64,000 bases of DNA from DALYLB01 sp964468345 (GCA_964468345.1 CAYXVZ010000031.1:5280-69279), one strand, 5' to 3'; counted from the stretch's first letter, positions 45,837-53,997 are shown. The notes: generated by a model from the sequence alone, not told the origin. Numbers and translations: made by a program.

Positions 45837-46124
45837 ATGAACATCAACCCGCTCGGACAAAGGAGCAAGAACGCCCCGGAAACCCTCGGGCGAATCAAAG
45901 CCTGGGTGCGGGCAAGTTTCGAACTCCCCGAAGAAACGCCCGTGATGCTGACCGAGCTTCGCTGCGTCGAAGAAGGATGTCCGCCGATCGAAACGGTGAT
46001 CGCGCTGCTCGATACGCCCGGCCAACCGCGTCAATACAAGGTATTCAAGCCCATGATCGAAATCACGGCGGAGGATATCGATGCGGCGGCCAGGGGATTT
46101 TCCGATCATCAACATACCCACTGA
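45837..46124 (+). CDS. Small conserved protein of metal cluster
   Basis: 95 aa from ATG 45837. The central segment MLTELRCVEEGCPPIETVIA followed by RQYKVFKPMIEITAEDID is conserved in my recollection among small proteins encoded beside COG0523 GTPases; the domain name is not known to me. Two Cys (RCVEEGC) and a C-terminal HQHTH could bind metal. It sits between the ferredoxin and the CobW gene, 14 bases after the former. Confidence 0.75.
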   Translation: MNINPLGQRSKNAPETLGRIKAWVRASFELPEETPVMLTELRCVEEGCPPIETVIALLDTPGQPRQYKVFKPMIEITAEDIDAAARGFSDHQHTH

Positions 46125-46154
46125 TTCAGAACCAATGCTGGAGGAGAGATATTC

Positions 46155-47528
46155 ATGAGTGAAACGAACGGGAATGAAACGAACGGACAATCGCAAAGCC
46201 GCGTCCCGGTGACGGTGCTGACGGGCTTTCTGGGCTCGGGCAAAACCACGCTGCTCAATCGCATTCTGACCGAAAACCACGGCAAGCGCATCGCCGTCAT
46301 CGAAAATGAATTCGGAGAAATCGGCGTCGATCAGGAACTGGTCATCAACGCGGAAGAAGAAGTCTTCGAAATGAACAACGGCTGCATCTGCTGCACGGTG
46401 CGCGGCGATCTGATTCGGATCCTCGGCAATCTGATGAAACGAAAGGACAGGTTCGATTACATCATGGTCGAAACCACCGGGCTGGCCGATCCCGGCCCGG
46501 TCGCGCAGACCTTCTTTGTCGACGATGAAATGCAGGCCAAGGTCGCGCTGGACGGCGTCGTGACCGTCGTCGATGCCCTGCACATCTGGCAGCACATCGA
46601 CGCCAGCGACGAAGCCAAGGAACAGATTGCCTTCGCCGATGTGATCCTGCTCAATAAAATCGATCTCGTTCCGCCCGAACAGGTCGATCAGCTCGAAGCC
46701 CGCATCAAATCCATGAACTCCGCCGCCAGGATTTATCGCACGCGCGACGCAGTCGTCGAGATGGACAATATCTTGAATGTCGGCGGCTTCAACCTCGATC
46801 GCGCGCTGGAAGTCGATCCGAAATTCCTCGAGCCGGAGTATCCGTTCGAATGGGCCGGCATCTATCAGTTAAACGAGGGGCTCCACGAATTCGCATTGCA
46901 GGCCGGCCCGGACGAGACGATGAATGTCGTCCTGCTGCCGCTCGAAAACGCATCGGCCGAAGCGCTCGAAGACGTCAAGATGGATGCGGTCCTGACCTTT
47001 TCGGATGACGAGTACGATCTCGACCCCGGCGAATATTTCGCGCCGGGCAAACAGCTCTGGCAATTGAAACTCGGCGGCCGCGACGTCCGTTTCGTCATCC
47101 GCATCACCACGCCCGGCGCATATGCGCTGTTTACCGAACACAAGCCGATCGAGTTTCAAGCGGAGTTGCGGGAAGGCGACCTGACCCTGACGCCGGCGCT
47201 GCAGCACGAATACAAGCCGGACCACGAGCACGACGACGAAGTCAGCTCGGTCGGCATTAACCTGCCGGGCGATCTCGACGAAAAGAAACTCAATGCCTGG
47301 CTCGGCAATCTGCTGCAAACCAAAGGGACCGATATTTTCCGCATGAAAGGCGTCCTCTCGATCAAGGGCAATCAAAACCGCTTCGTCTTTCAGGGCGTGC
47401 ATATGCTCTTTGACGGTCGGCCCGATCGCGCGTGGGGCGCGGAGCCGCGTCACAACTCCCTGATCTTTATTGGCCGCAATCTCAACCGCGCGGAACTCAA
47501 CGAGGGATTCAAACAATGTCTGGCGTAG
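46155..47528 (+). CDS. CobW/COG0523-family metallochaperone GTPase (second)
   Basis: 457 aa. Walker A GFLGSGKTTLLN, CxCC motif NGCICCTVRGDLI, VETTGLADPGP, guanine motif LNKIDL and a CobW C-terminal domain with an acidic/His linker (KPDHEHDDE) are present. It differs from the protein at 22147-23400 in length and linker, so the two probably serve different metals or clients. It is last but one in the cbiMNQO unit. The WD40 gene starts inside its last codons (13-base overlap), which implies coordinated synthesis. Confidence 0.93.
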   Translation: MSETNGNETNGQSQSRVPVTVLTGFLGSGKTTLLNRILTENHGKRIAVIENEFGEIGVDQELVINAEEEVFEMNNGCICCTVRGDLIRILGNLMKRKDRFDYIMVETTGLADPGPVAQTFFVDDEMQAKVALDGVVTVVDALHIWQHIDASDEAKEQIAFADVILLNKIDLVPPEQVDQLEARIKSMNSAARIYRTRDAVVEMDNILNVGGFNLDRALEVDPKFLEPEYPFEWAGIYQLNEGLHEFALQAGPDETMNVVLLPLENASAEALEDVKMDAVLTFSDDEYDLDPGEYFAPGKQLWQLKLGGRDVRFVIRITTPGAYALFTEHKPIEFQAELREGDLTLTPALQHEYKPDHEHDDEVSSVGINLPGDLDEKKLNAWLGNLLQTKGTDIFRMKGVLSIKGNQNRFVFQGVHMLFDGRPDRAWGAEPRHNSLIFIGRNLNRAELNEGFKQCLA

Positions 47529-48574
47529 CGACTTCCACCAAGCTCCCCGTGTTGAACGCAACCTGGAAAGCTGAGGTCGATGACCACATCATCGCGCTGG
47601 CCTGGTCTCCCACCGGAACCAAGCTGGCGGCGGCGACCGTCAGCGGCCCGATTCATATCTTTAGCAGCGACGGGGCGGCGCATCTGACGCTGCCCGGGCA
47701 TGCGCTGGGAACCATGACGATCGCCTGGAGCAGCGATGGACAACATTTTGCCAGCGGCGGACAGGACGGAAAGATCCATCTCTGGGAGATCACGGCGCGC
47801 GAGCCGCAAGCGACGATCGAAGCGGGGCCTGCCGGTTCGCGCCCTTGGGTCGAAGAACTGGCGTGGAATCCCATGGGCGGAGGTAAAAGCACACCGCATT
47901 TGCTGGCCTCCGCGGCCGGCCGCAAGCTGCGACTGTGGAACGCCGCGGGCGAATTGCAAAGGGAATTCGAAGATCATCCGAGCACCATCGCTTCCATCGC
48001 CTGGAAACCGGGAACGCAGTTTCTGACCACGGCGGCCTATAGCCAGCTCGCGATCTATACGCCGGGCGGTGAAAAAGCGCATCGCCGCTTCGAATGGAAA
48101 GGGTCGATTCTCAAAATCGCATGGAGCCCCAACGGCAAATTTGTCGCAACGGGCGATCAGGACTCCACGGTGCATTTCTGGTACGACAAGACCGGGAAGG
48201 ATCTGCAGATGTGGGGCTATCCGACCAAGGTTCGGGAACTCTCGTGGGATGCCACCAGCCGCTATCTCGCAACCGGCGGCGGCGCCGATGTCACCGTGTG
48301 GGATTGCATCAAAAGCCCGGCCGGTTCCACGCCCATTTCCCTCAAAGCTCACGAAGCGTTTTTGACGGACCTGGCCTTTCAACATCGCGGGCCGCTGCTC
48401 GCCTCGGGGGCACAGGACGGCCGCGTGATGCTCTGGCAACCGGGAAAGGATCGAAAGGGGCACGCCGGCATCGGCATCAACAGTCCGGTCGCCAAAATCG
48501 CCTGGGCGCCGGACGACCGGACCCTGGCCGTCGGCACGGAAGCCGGCGGCATCATCGCCTTCGCGACGCCTTAG
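47516..48574 (+). CDS. WD40 beta-propeller protein coupled to CobW GTPase
   Basis: 352 aa. About seven WD-type blades are visible, for example IALAWSPTGTKLAAATVSG, SGGQDGKIHLWE, IAWSPNGKFVATGDQDS, YLATGGGADVTVWD and ASGAQDGRVMLWQ. There is no signal peptide, so it is cytoplasmic. The overlap with the GTPase gene suggests a scaffold or client-selecting partner of the metallochaperone. That role is inferred; WD40 proteins have no single activity. Confidence 0.9.
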   Translation: MSGVATSTKLPVLNATWKAEVDDHIIALAWSPTGTKLAAATVSGPIHIFSSDGAAHLTLPGHALGTMTIAWSSDGQHFASGGQDGKIHLWEITAREPQATIEAGPAGSRPWVEELAWNPMGGGKSTPHLLASAAGRKLRLWNAAGELQREFEDHPSTIASIAWKPGTQFLTTAAYSQLAIYTPGGEKAHRRFEWKGSILKIAWSPNGKFVATGDQDSTVHFWYDKTGKDLQMWGYPTKVRELSWDATSRYLATGGGADVTVWDCIKSPAGSTPISLKAHEAFLTDLAFQHRGPLLASGAQDGRVMLWQPGKDRKGHAGIGINSPVAKIAWAPDDRTLAVGTEAGGIIAFATP

Positions 48575-48582
48575 TACTGGCC

Positions 48583-48690
48583 GGAGGAGATACTCCGAGG
48601 GTTACATCCGCCTTCCACCGCGTTAGCGGTGGCTGATTTTAGCCGTCGCTATCGCGACGAAGAGTTTTCAACCCTCGGAGAATTCCCTCC
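48583..48690. repeat. Two-stem REP/BIME-like structure
   Basis: Outer arms GGAGGAGATACTCCGAGGG (48583) and AACCCTCGGAGAATTCCCTC (48670) enclose two separate hairpins: CCACCG CGTTAG CGGTGG (48615-48632) and CGTCGC TATC GCGACG (48644-48659). It lies nine bases after the WD40 stop and may end that long transcription unit. Confidence 0.8.
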
Positions 48691-48726
48691 GACAAGTGCT
48701 TAGCTTGATTTCGCGCAGAATCAAGA

Positions 48727-48855
48727 AACGGAAAAAACGGTACGGACGAAATGCCATTTGAACTTTCGTCTGCTCCGTTATTTTCGTTTGTCCGGTACTC
48801 TCTCTTTATTCCTTTGGCTGCGGCTTCGCCGCGTGGTGTTCTTCGTTTCTTCGAG
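48727..48855. repeat. Family B/C palindromic element, reverse orientation
   Basis: It contains GGAAAAAACGGTACGGACGA with partial complement CGTTTGTCCGGTACTCTCTC, then the reversed box TTTGGCTGCGGCTTCGCCGC and TTCTTCGTTTCTTCG. The order is the mirror of 31701-31830. No gene is supported in 48691-49043. Confidence 0.7.
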
Positions 48856-49043
48856 GTGAAATCTTCCTCCCATTCCCGCGCTCACCGTGATGAATCCTTC
48901 CGTCCCCTTCTTGCTTGTTCCATGAATCGCGAGCGTTCCATGCCGTAGCTTTCCGGCGCTGATCCACTGGACGTTTCTCAGCACGGTTGGTATAAACTTT
49001 GCTTATCAATCTTTATTGAAACCTTGAGCTGAATGTCGACGGA

Positions 49044-51365
49044 ATGAGTGAGACTCCCCAGGCATCGTCACAACTTGAAATCTATCTTTTTGGGCGGGCT
49101 CGAATGCTGGTGGATGGTCGTCCGATCGATGAGCGCCTGTGGACGCGCCGCAAAGCCAAATCACTCGTCAAAATTCTCGCCCTCGCTCCTAATCATCAAC
49201 TCCACCGGGAACAATTGATGGAAATGCTCTGGCCGGAAGCCGAACCGGAGCTTGCAGCGAATAATCTGCACAAAGCGCTGCATGCGGCGCGGCGCGTGTT
49301 CGAGCCGGAGCTCAAGACCGGGCCTGACTCCGCCTTTCTGCCAACGCAGGATCAAACGATTTGTTTGCAAGCCCCGGGCGGACTCTGGATCGATGCAGAA
49401 GAATTCCGGCGCCTCGCCGAGCGCGCACTCAGCCGGCAGGAGATCGATGCGCATCGCGCGGCGCTCGAATTGTATGCTGGTGAGTTGCTCGAAGAGGATC
49501 GGTATGAAGATTGGGCCGCGGCATCGCGCGAGCAACTGCAACTGCTTGCCCAGAGATTGATCGTCAGCCTTGCCAAACGGCACGAATCCGCGGGCAACCT
49601 GACGGAGGCCATCGAGAATTACCGCCGGCTGCTCCAATTCGACAAACTCAATGAAGATGCCCATCGAAATCTGATGCGGATCTATTTCCTCACGGGGCAG
49701 CGCTCGCTGGCATTGCAACAATTTCAAGCGTGCCGATTGAATCTGCAGAATGAATTGCAGGCGGCCCCCGAAGCGGCCACCCTCGATTTGTATGAGCGGA
49801 TCTTGTCGGGCGATATGCCAATCGGGCCGGCACTGAATCAAGACGCGCCCGTGGTGCATCAAGCGGCGATTGCAGAAAAGACAGAACCCGCTCGGCCGGG
49901 GATTCCGAAAGGCCGCGTCTATCTCGCGATTTCAGCGATCATCATCGTGATTTTCCTCCTGCTTCTCTTCCAAAAGGAAAAGAAGCCCGCGCAGGATTCC
50001 ATTGCCGTTCTTCCATTCACCAACGCCACGGGGGATGCGGAGGTCGATTATCTGAGCGATGGTCTCTCGGAAAGCCTGATCAACAACCTTTCACAGATCC
50101 CGAACCTGCGCGTGATCGCGCGGACCACCGCTTTTCGATACAAATCCCCGATCACCGATCCGGTTGTCGCCGGGCGGCAAATGATGGTCGACAATGTAAT
50201 CACGGGAAAATTAATCCGACAGGGCGATGAGTTTATCGTTCAAGCCGATCTGGTGCGTGTCAACGATGGGGCGCAGATTTGGGGACAACAATATCGTCGA
50301 CGCTTTTCCGACCTCGTAACGCTGCAGTCCGAAATTTCGCGGGAGCTTTCTCAACGGCTGCGCGCGCAACTGAGCACGGAACAACAGGGACGCGTTGCGC
50401 ATCAGCACACGACGAATGCCATAGCGTATCAGTCCTATCTGAAAGGCCGCTATTACTGGAATCTGCGAAAAGTAACGGACGTCGAGCGCGCGATCGAGCA
50501 TTTCAAGGAGGCCCTTGCGCAGGATCCCGGCTACGCGCTCGCTTATGCCGGCCTGGCGGACTGTTATCACACGCTTTCCAATCTCAAGCTTCCGCCCACC
50601 GAAGCGATTCCGCTGGCGCGGCATGCTGCGAACAAAGCGCTGGAGATCGACGAAAAGGTCGCCGGCGCGCACGCCTCGCTTGCGATCGGGAAATGGCGTT
50701 TCGACTGGGATTGGCCGGGAGCGGAGCGGGAATTTTTGCGGGCCATCGAACTCGATCCGAATTACGCTTCCGCGCATCAATGGTACGGGCAATTTCTGAC
50801 CTACCAGAAAAAATTCGATCAAGGCCTCGCGGAGTTGAAAAAAGCCCAGCAAAACGATCCCCTTTCCCCGATCATCACGGCCAATATCGGGTTGCCGTTA
50901 TTTTTTTCCGGGGATTATGACGGCGCGATTACTCAATTCCATCGAGCGTTTGAATTTCAGAAGGACTTCCCGTTCGGCCATTTTTTCATCGGTTGGGCCC
51001 TGGTGCAGAAAAGAGAATATGCAGAAGCCATCGCGCAGTTTCAACAGGCCGTGAATATCGACGCCACGCCGAGCGCCCTGGCTTATTTGGGATATGGCCA
51101 GGCAGTTGCGGGCAATTCCGCCGAAGCGGAAAAGATCCTCCTTCGGCTTCAGGATCTTTCCCGCACCCGCTATGTCTCGCCCTATTACCTGGCCGTGGTA
51201 TGCGCCGGGCTTGAAAAGGATCATTTGGCCCTTGGATACCTCAATAAAGCATTCGAAGACCACTCCGACCCCATGGTTCTGATCGGCGTCGAGCCGAAAT
51301 TTGATCGCCTCAGGTCAGCGCCTGCGTTTCAGGAGCTGCTTCGCCGCATCGGCCTCGCCAGATAA
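49044..51365 (+). CDS. Membrane-anchored BTAD/SARP-type regulator with TPRs
   Basis: 773 aa. Residues about 10-100 form an OmpR-like winged helix (LEIYLFGRARMLVDGRPIDE, RTRRKAKSLVKILALAP-like), and 100-250 a BTAD helical repeat (WIDAEEFRRLAERALS, LEEDRYEDWAAASREQLQLL). One membrane segment (about 291-310, VYLAISAIIIVIFLLLLF) follows. Next is a FlgO/TolB-N-like domain (DSIAVLPFTNATGDAEVDYL) and at least six TPRs (about 450-770). DNA-binding and periplasmic or cytosolic sensing parts are thus on one chain. Regulation by protein or ligand binding to the TPR part is inferred. It is encoded just before a small protein and an ECF sigma factor. Confidence 0.85.
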   Translation: MSETPQASSQLEIYLFGRARMLVDGRPIDERLWTRRKAKSLVKILALAPNHQLHREQLMEMLWPEAEPELAANNLHKALHAARRVFEPELKTGPDSAFLPTQDQTICLQAPGGLWIDAEEFRRLAERALSRQEIDAHRAALELYAGELLEEDRYEDWAAASREQLQLLAQRLIVSLAKRHESAGNLTEAIENYRRLLQFDKLNEDAHRNLMRIYFLTGQRSLALQQFQACRLNLQNELQAAPEAATLDLYERILSGDMPIGPALNQDAPVVHQAAIAEKTEPARPGIPKGRVYLAISAIIIVIFLLLLFQKEKKPAQDSIAVLPFTNATGDAEVDYLSDGLSESLINNLSQIPNLRVIARTTAFRYKSPITDPVVAGRQMMVDNVITGKLIRQGDEFIVQADLVRVNDGAQIWGQQYRRRFSDLVTLQSEISRELSQRLRAQLSTEQQGRVAHQHTTNAIAYQSYLKGRYYWNLRKVTDVERAIEHFKEALAQDPGYALAYAGLADCYHTLSNLKLPPTEAIPLARHAANKALEIDEKVAGAHASLAIGKWRFDWDWPGAEREFLRAIELDPNYASAHQWYGQFLTYQKKFDQGLAELKKAQQNDPLSPIITANIGLPLFFSGDYDGAITQFHRAFEFQKDFPFGHFFIGWALVQKREYAEAIAQFQQAVNIDATPSALAYLGYGQAVAGNSAEAEKILLRLQDLSRTRYVSPYYLAVVCAGLEKDHLALGYLNKAFEDHSDPMVLIGVEPKFDRLRSAPAFQELLRRIGLAR

Positions 51366-51561
51366 GCTGCCCCTATTCGCCGCGGCCCGCAAAAAATAAT
51401 TCCCCCGCCGTCAAAAAACATCTCCTTTCTTTTCAACGATAACTTCGCTGGAAGCGATCTGGAAGAAAGCGGGAAGCCATTTTTCCGCATGGAGGAATCG
51501 CCACGGAAACCGCGGATGGCATTCTGCTGCTCGGTTAAAGAAGGCCCGAAGGATCAAACCG

Positions 51562-51783
51562 ATGAAATCATACAGCTCATTTTTTATCCGCTGCCGGATC
51601 GTTCTGGATGGTGAGGAAGAGCGATTTGTGTTCGACATCGAACATATCCAGAAGGGGGGGCAGACCCGCATCCGGAATCCGGCCGAAGCAATCGACTGGA
51701 TCATCAAGCTTTCCCGTGCCGAGCGGGCCCGTGCCGAGCGGGAGACGGCGGATATGGAAGAAACGACCGAGGAAAAAGAATAA
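51562..51783 (+). CDS. Small conserved protein preceding ECF sigma factor
   Basis: 73 aa: FFIRCRIVLDGEEERFVFDI, then EHIQKGGQTRIRNPAEAIDW and an Arg/Glu-rich tail. The beta-turn-beta pattern resembles short proteins that I recall as common in Acidobacteriota near sigma factors; no domain name is known to me. It ends 15 bases before the sigma factor gene and is probably co-transcribed. Codon use matches the neighbours. Confidence 0.65.
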   Translation: MKSYSSFFIRCRIVLDGEEERFVFDIEHIQKGGQTRIRNPAEAIDWIIKLSRAERARAERETADMEETTEEKE

Positions 51784-51798
51784 CAACGGAGAAGCGAT

Positions 51799-52461
51799 AT
51801 GTTTGTTGCAGCGATGGCAATTCCCGGGTTCGATCTCGACCCCCTGACTCCTTCCTCCTCAAAATTGCCCCTGTCATCTCCTCCGGTCCCCGGCCCCGCG
51901 AATGAGGAACAGGCGCGGGAATTGCGGCATCTGATCGCCACCATCGCGCAAAAAGATCAAGCGGCGATGGCTGAATTCTATGATCGAACCCATCGCACTG
52001 TGTACGGGCTGATTCTTCGGGTCCTGGATGATTCCTCCCTGGCAGAGGAAGTTTGCCTGGACGTCTTTTTGCAAGTCTGGAATCAGGCGGAAAATTACAG
52101 CCCGGATCGGGGAACTCCCCTGGCGTGGGTCATCATGATCGCGCGTAGCCGTGCAATCGATCGCCTGCGGAGCTTGCATCATCGAAAATGGGAAACCGCA
52201 AGGCTCGAAGATTGTTTTCATCTGGCGGGCAATATGGATACGCCAGAACAGGCCGCGATCCAGCAAGAAAAGCGGGAACGGATTCAGGCCGCGCTGCAAT
52301 CGTTGTCTCCCGAACAACGTCATCTCATCGAAATCGCCTACTTCACGGGCATGAGCCAATCTGAAATCGCCCTGCAACAAGGGATTCCGCTGGGCACCGT
52401 GAAAACGAGAATGCGGGTGGGCCTGCTGCGTATGCGGGAATTTCTTGCCACTAAATGTTGA
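51799..52461 (+). CDS. ECF-type RNA polymerase sigma factor
   Basis: 220 aa. After a Pro/Ser-rich N-terminal tail come region 2 (MAEFYDRTHRTVYGLILRVL, AEEVCLDVFLQVWNQAENY, PLAWVIMIARSRAIDRLR) and region 4 (LSPEQRHLIEIAYFTGMSQS, GIPLGTVKTRMRVGLLRM). Regions 1.1 and 3 are absent, as in ECF factors. No anti-sigma gene follows; the small upstream protein or the BTAD regulator are candidate partners. Confidence 0.92.
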   Translation: MFVAAMAIPGFDLDPLTPSSSKLPLSSPPVPGPANEEQARELRHLIATIAQKDQAAMAEFYDRTHRTVYGLILRVLDDSSLAEEVCLDVFLQVWNQAENYSPDRGTPLAWVIMIARSRAIDRLRSLHHRKWETARLEDCFHLAGNMDTPEQAAIQQEKRERIQAALQSLSPEQRHLIEIAYFTGMSQSEIALQQGIPLGTVKTRMRVGLLRMREFLATKC

Positions 52462-52498
52462 TCTCAATCGGTGCAAACAACTTTGGGACAAAGCTTTT

Positions 52499-52580
52499 AG
52501 CACGAAGAAACGAAGAGCACGAAGAAAGACGCCTGAAATATGTCCTCGTCTTTTCTTCGTGCTCTTCGTTTCTTCGTGCT
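52499..52580. repeat. Family C palindrome (CACGAAG type)
   Basis: Arms AGCACGAAGAAACGAAGAGC (52499) and the complement ending TCTTCGTGCT at 52580 give a stem of about 30 bp with a 20-base loop. It is followed by TTCTTGCTTGGCTTGATTTA (52589), which also occurs near 11307. Located after the sigma factor gene. Confidence 0.85.
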
Positions 52581-52631
52581 TGCGCCGTTCTTGCTTGGCT
52601 TGATTTAGAATTGAAGCTTGCCTTGCATCGA

Positions 52632-52754
52632 ATGTACCAACATAAAGATCCTGCTCATCTATCCCGAATTTCCGGATACCTATGGGAGCTTTCGACATGC
52701 GCTTTCTTTTGAAGGCAAACGCTCTGCTCGTACTGCCCCTGGGAATTCGCGACA
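52632..52754 (+). pseudogene. 5' fragment of a B12-binding radical SAM gene
   Basis: If the extra T after ATG 52632-52634 is skipped, the sequence reads TNIKILLIYPEFPDTYGSFR, then HALSFEGK. A second shift continues ALLVLPLGI. This matches the start of B12-binding radical SAM proteins (KILLVYPEFPDTFWSFKHAL, PPLGL). The rest of the gene is missing; similarity ends where the minus-strand rpoZ begins downstream. Two frame lesions and the truncation make it a clear remnant. Confidence 0.7.
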
Positions 52755-52831
52755 AAGCCCGCCGCGAATACGGGTGCTTCCTTCCTGAACATCAAATCGT
52801 CTGTTTAATATCCGGACAGATTCTGCATGCG

Positions 52832-53038
52832 TCATTCGACAATCTTGATATTCGCCCCCAGGAGAGGATGGCCAAATTCGTACTCGACCAGCCCGAGGTC
52901 CACTTCTTCCAGCGCGATGCGCGTCGCCCTCGTCTTGGGCGTCGTAAAATGCGGATTTCCGCCTTTTTGAATCTGCTTGGCGCGTTGCGTAACAACCAAA
53001 ACCTTCAAGAATTTATTCTCAATCGTTCCTTTATCCAT
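52832..53038 (-). CDS. rpoZ: RNA polymerase omega subunit
   Basis: 68 aa from ATG 53038 (gaggaa upstream; an in-frame TTG at 53056 is less likely). ENKFLKVLVVTQRAKQIQKG and RATRIALEEVDLGLVEYEF match the conserved core of RpoZ/Rpb6-like omega. Omega promotes assembly of the beta-prime subunit. The usual neighbour gmk is not present; the gene stands alone among remnants, so it may be a relocated single copy or a paralogue. Confidence 0.85.
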   Translation of the reverse strand: MDKGTIENKFLKVLVVTQRAKQIQKGGNPHFTTPKTRATRIALEEVDLGLVEYEFGHPLLGANIKIVE

Positions 53039-53092
53039 GGACCATTCCTCTTCCAAATAAGAACAGCAGCGACCGCCAGCTACTTGTTATGA

Positions 53093-53490
53093 ATTGAAGT
53101 TTCCCAGGACTGCGAAAAAATTTCGGATGGTGAATCCAGCAATGGATGCCCAATCGGTGAGCTATTAGGGTCAGTTGCCTGAATGAATTTCAGGGAATCT
53201 GAGAGAAGAGTGAGCCAGGCTCAATTCATCTCTCACCTTATGCCTGGGACGTTGCGTTGTCAAACCGACCTGGTGCTGCGTTGGAATCCCCCGCACCTTG
53301 CAAGGTTACTGAGAGAGAAATGCAAACCGACGCCGAACCTGAGGTCTGCTTAGCGTAGTTCTTTGATGGAGACCCCCTGACTGCTCAGCATGGATGTGAG
53401 CGGTTTTGTTGGAACAGAATACGATCTGTTTCAACGATGTTCCGCGCAGGCTCCGCCGGAATCGCGCCACAAATCGCCGCTCAGCTGCGT
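53093..53490. other. 400-bp non-coding region
   Basis: No convincing frame on either strand. It contains several possible stems (GAGAGAAGAGTGAGCC with partial complement near 53220; CCTTGCAAGG at 53297; TCTGTTTCAACGATGTTCC region) and could hold a structured RNA, but no known family was recognised. Confidence 0.3.
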
Positions 53491-53594
53491 GTTGACATGA
53501 CCGCATCGATGCAACATCATGATGAAGAATCGAGTTTAGCTCACTCCTTTTTCAGATCTTCTGGGATTTTCCAGCTTACCTGATAATCACAGCT
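53491..53594. repeat. 104-bp promoter/leader repeat, copy A
   Basis: An ungapped match by eye to 54445-54548 gives about 85 of 104 identical positions, with the longest identity across TAGCTCACTCCTTTTTCAGA. It starts with a promoter-like TTGACA and ends CACAGCT. It precedes the 81-aa gene. Confidence 0.85.
53492..53520 (+). promoter_or_regulatory. Promoter of small-gene unit (copy A)
   Basis: TTGACA, 17-base spacer, CATCAT. The same layout (TTGACT-17-CATTAT) is kept in copy B, which supports the assignment. The first gene starts about 170 bases downstream. Confidence 0.55.
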
Positions 53595-53690
53595 TTCGAC
53601 CCGAAATCGATTGCGCCGAACAATCTCGGCGATGTGTGGGGAATCTGTCCTTGTCGGAAAATCAGGCAGCCTGGTAAAGGGAGGTCATCA

Positions 53691-53936
53691 TTGAAAGTCA
53701 CGCTGATCGATGTCGCTGAAGCAGACGAACGAATGAATGCGGGCGAACGAGCCTATGAGTTCCAAACCGATGATAAATCCATGCGGATGCTGGGGCCTGC
53801 CTGCGAGTTCGGCGCCGAGTATTTAAGCCGTCTTCGCATCCAGGGGCTTTACGCCGAAACGATGGAAGAAGCGCGCGCCCATGCCCTGCTTAAAAACGTT
53901 TCTCTTACTGGAGTCTGGTTTGTAAAAAGGGCCTGA
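53691..53936 (+). CDS. Small protein of unknown function
   Basis: 81 aa from TTG 53691, six bases after GGAGG; earlier in-frame codons have no ribosome site. The sequence begins with hydrophobic/acidic KVTLIDVAEADERMNAGERA, has MRMLGPACEFGAEYLSRLRI and ends TGVWFVKRA. No domain recognised. It is the first gene behind the repeated promoter copy A and is followed by the HTH protein 61 bases later. Confidence 0.6.
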   Translation: MKVTLIDVAEADERMNAGERAYEFQTDDKSMRMLGPACEFGAEYLSRLRIQGLYAETMEEARAHALLKNVSLTGVWFVKRA

Positions 53937-53997
53937 CCGCAAGGTCGGTTCAAGTCATGGGATCCTCATTGGATCCTTCAATAAAGCAGGTTTGTAT

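Noticed and set aside
52682..53092. 136-codon plus-strand frame across the rpoZ region
   Set aside because: It is antisense to a well-supported rpoZ. Its first part is explained by the frameshifted radical SAM fragment.
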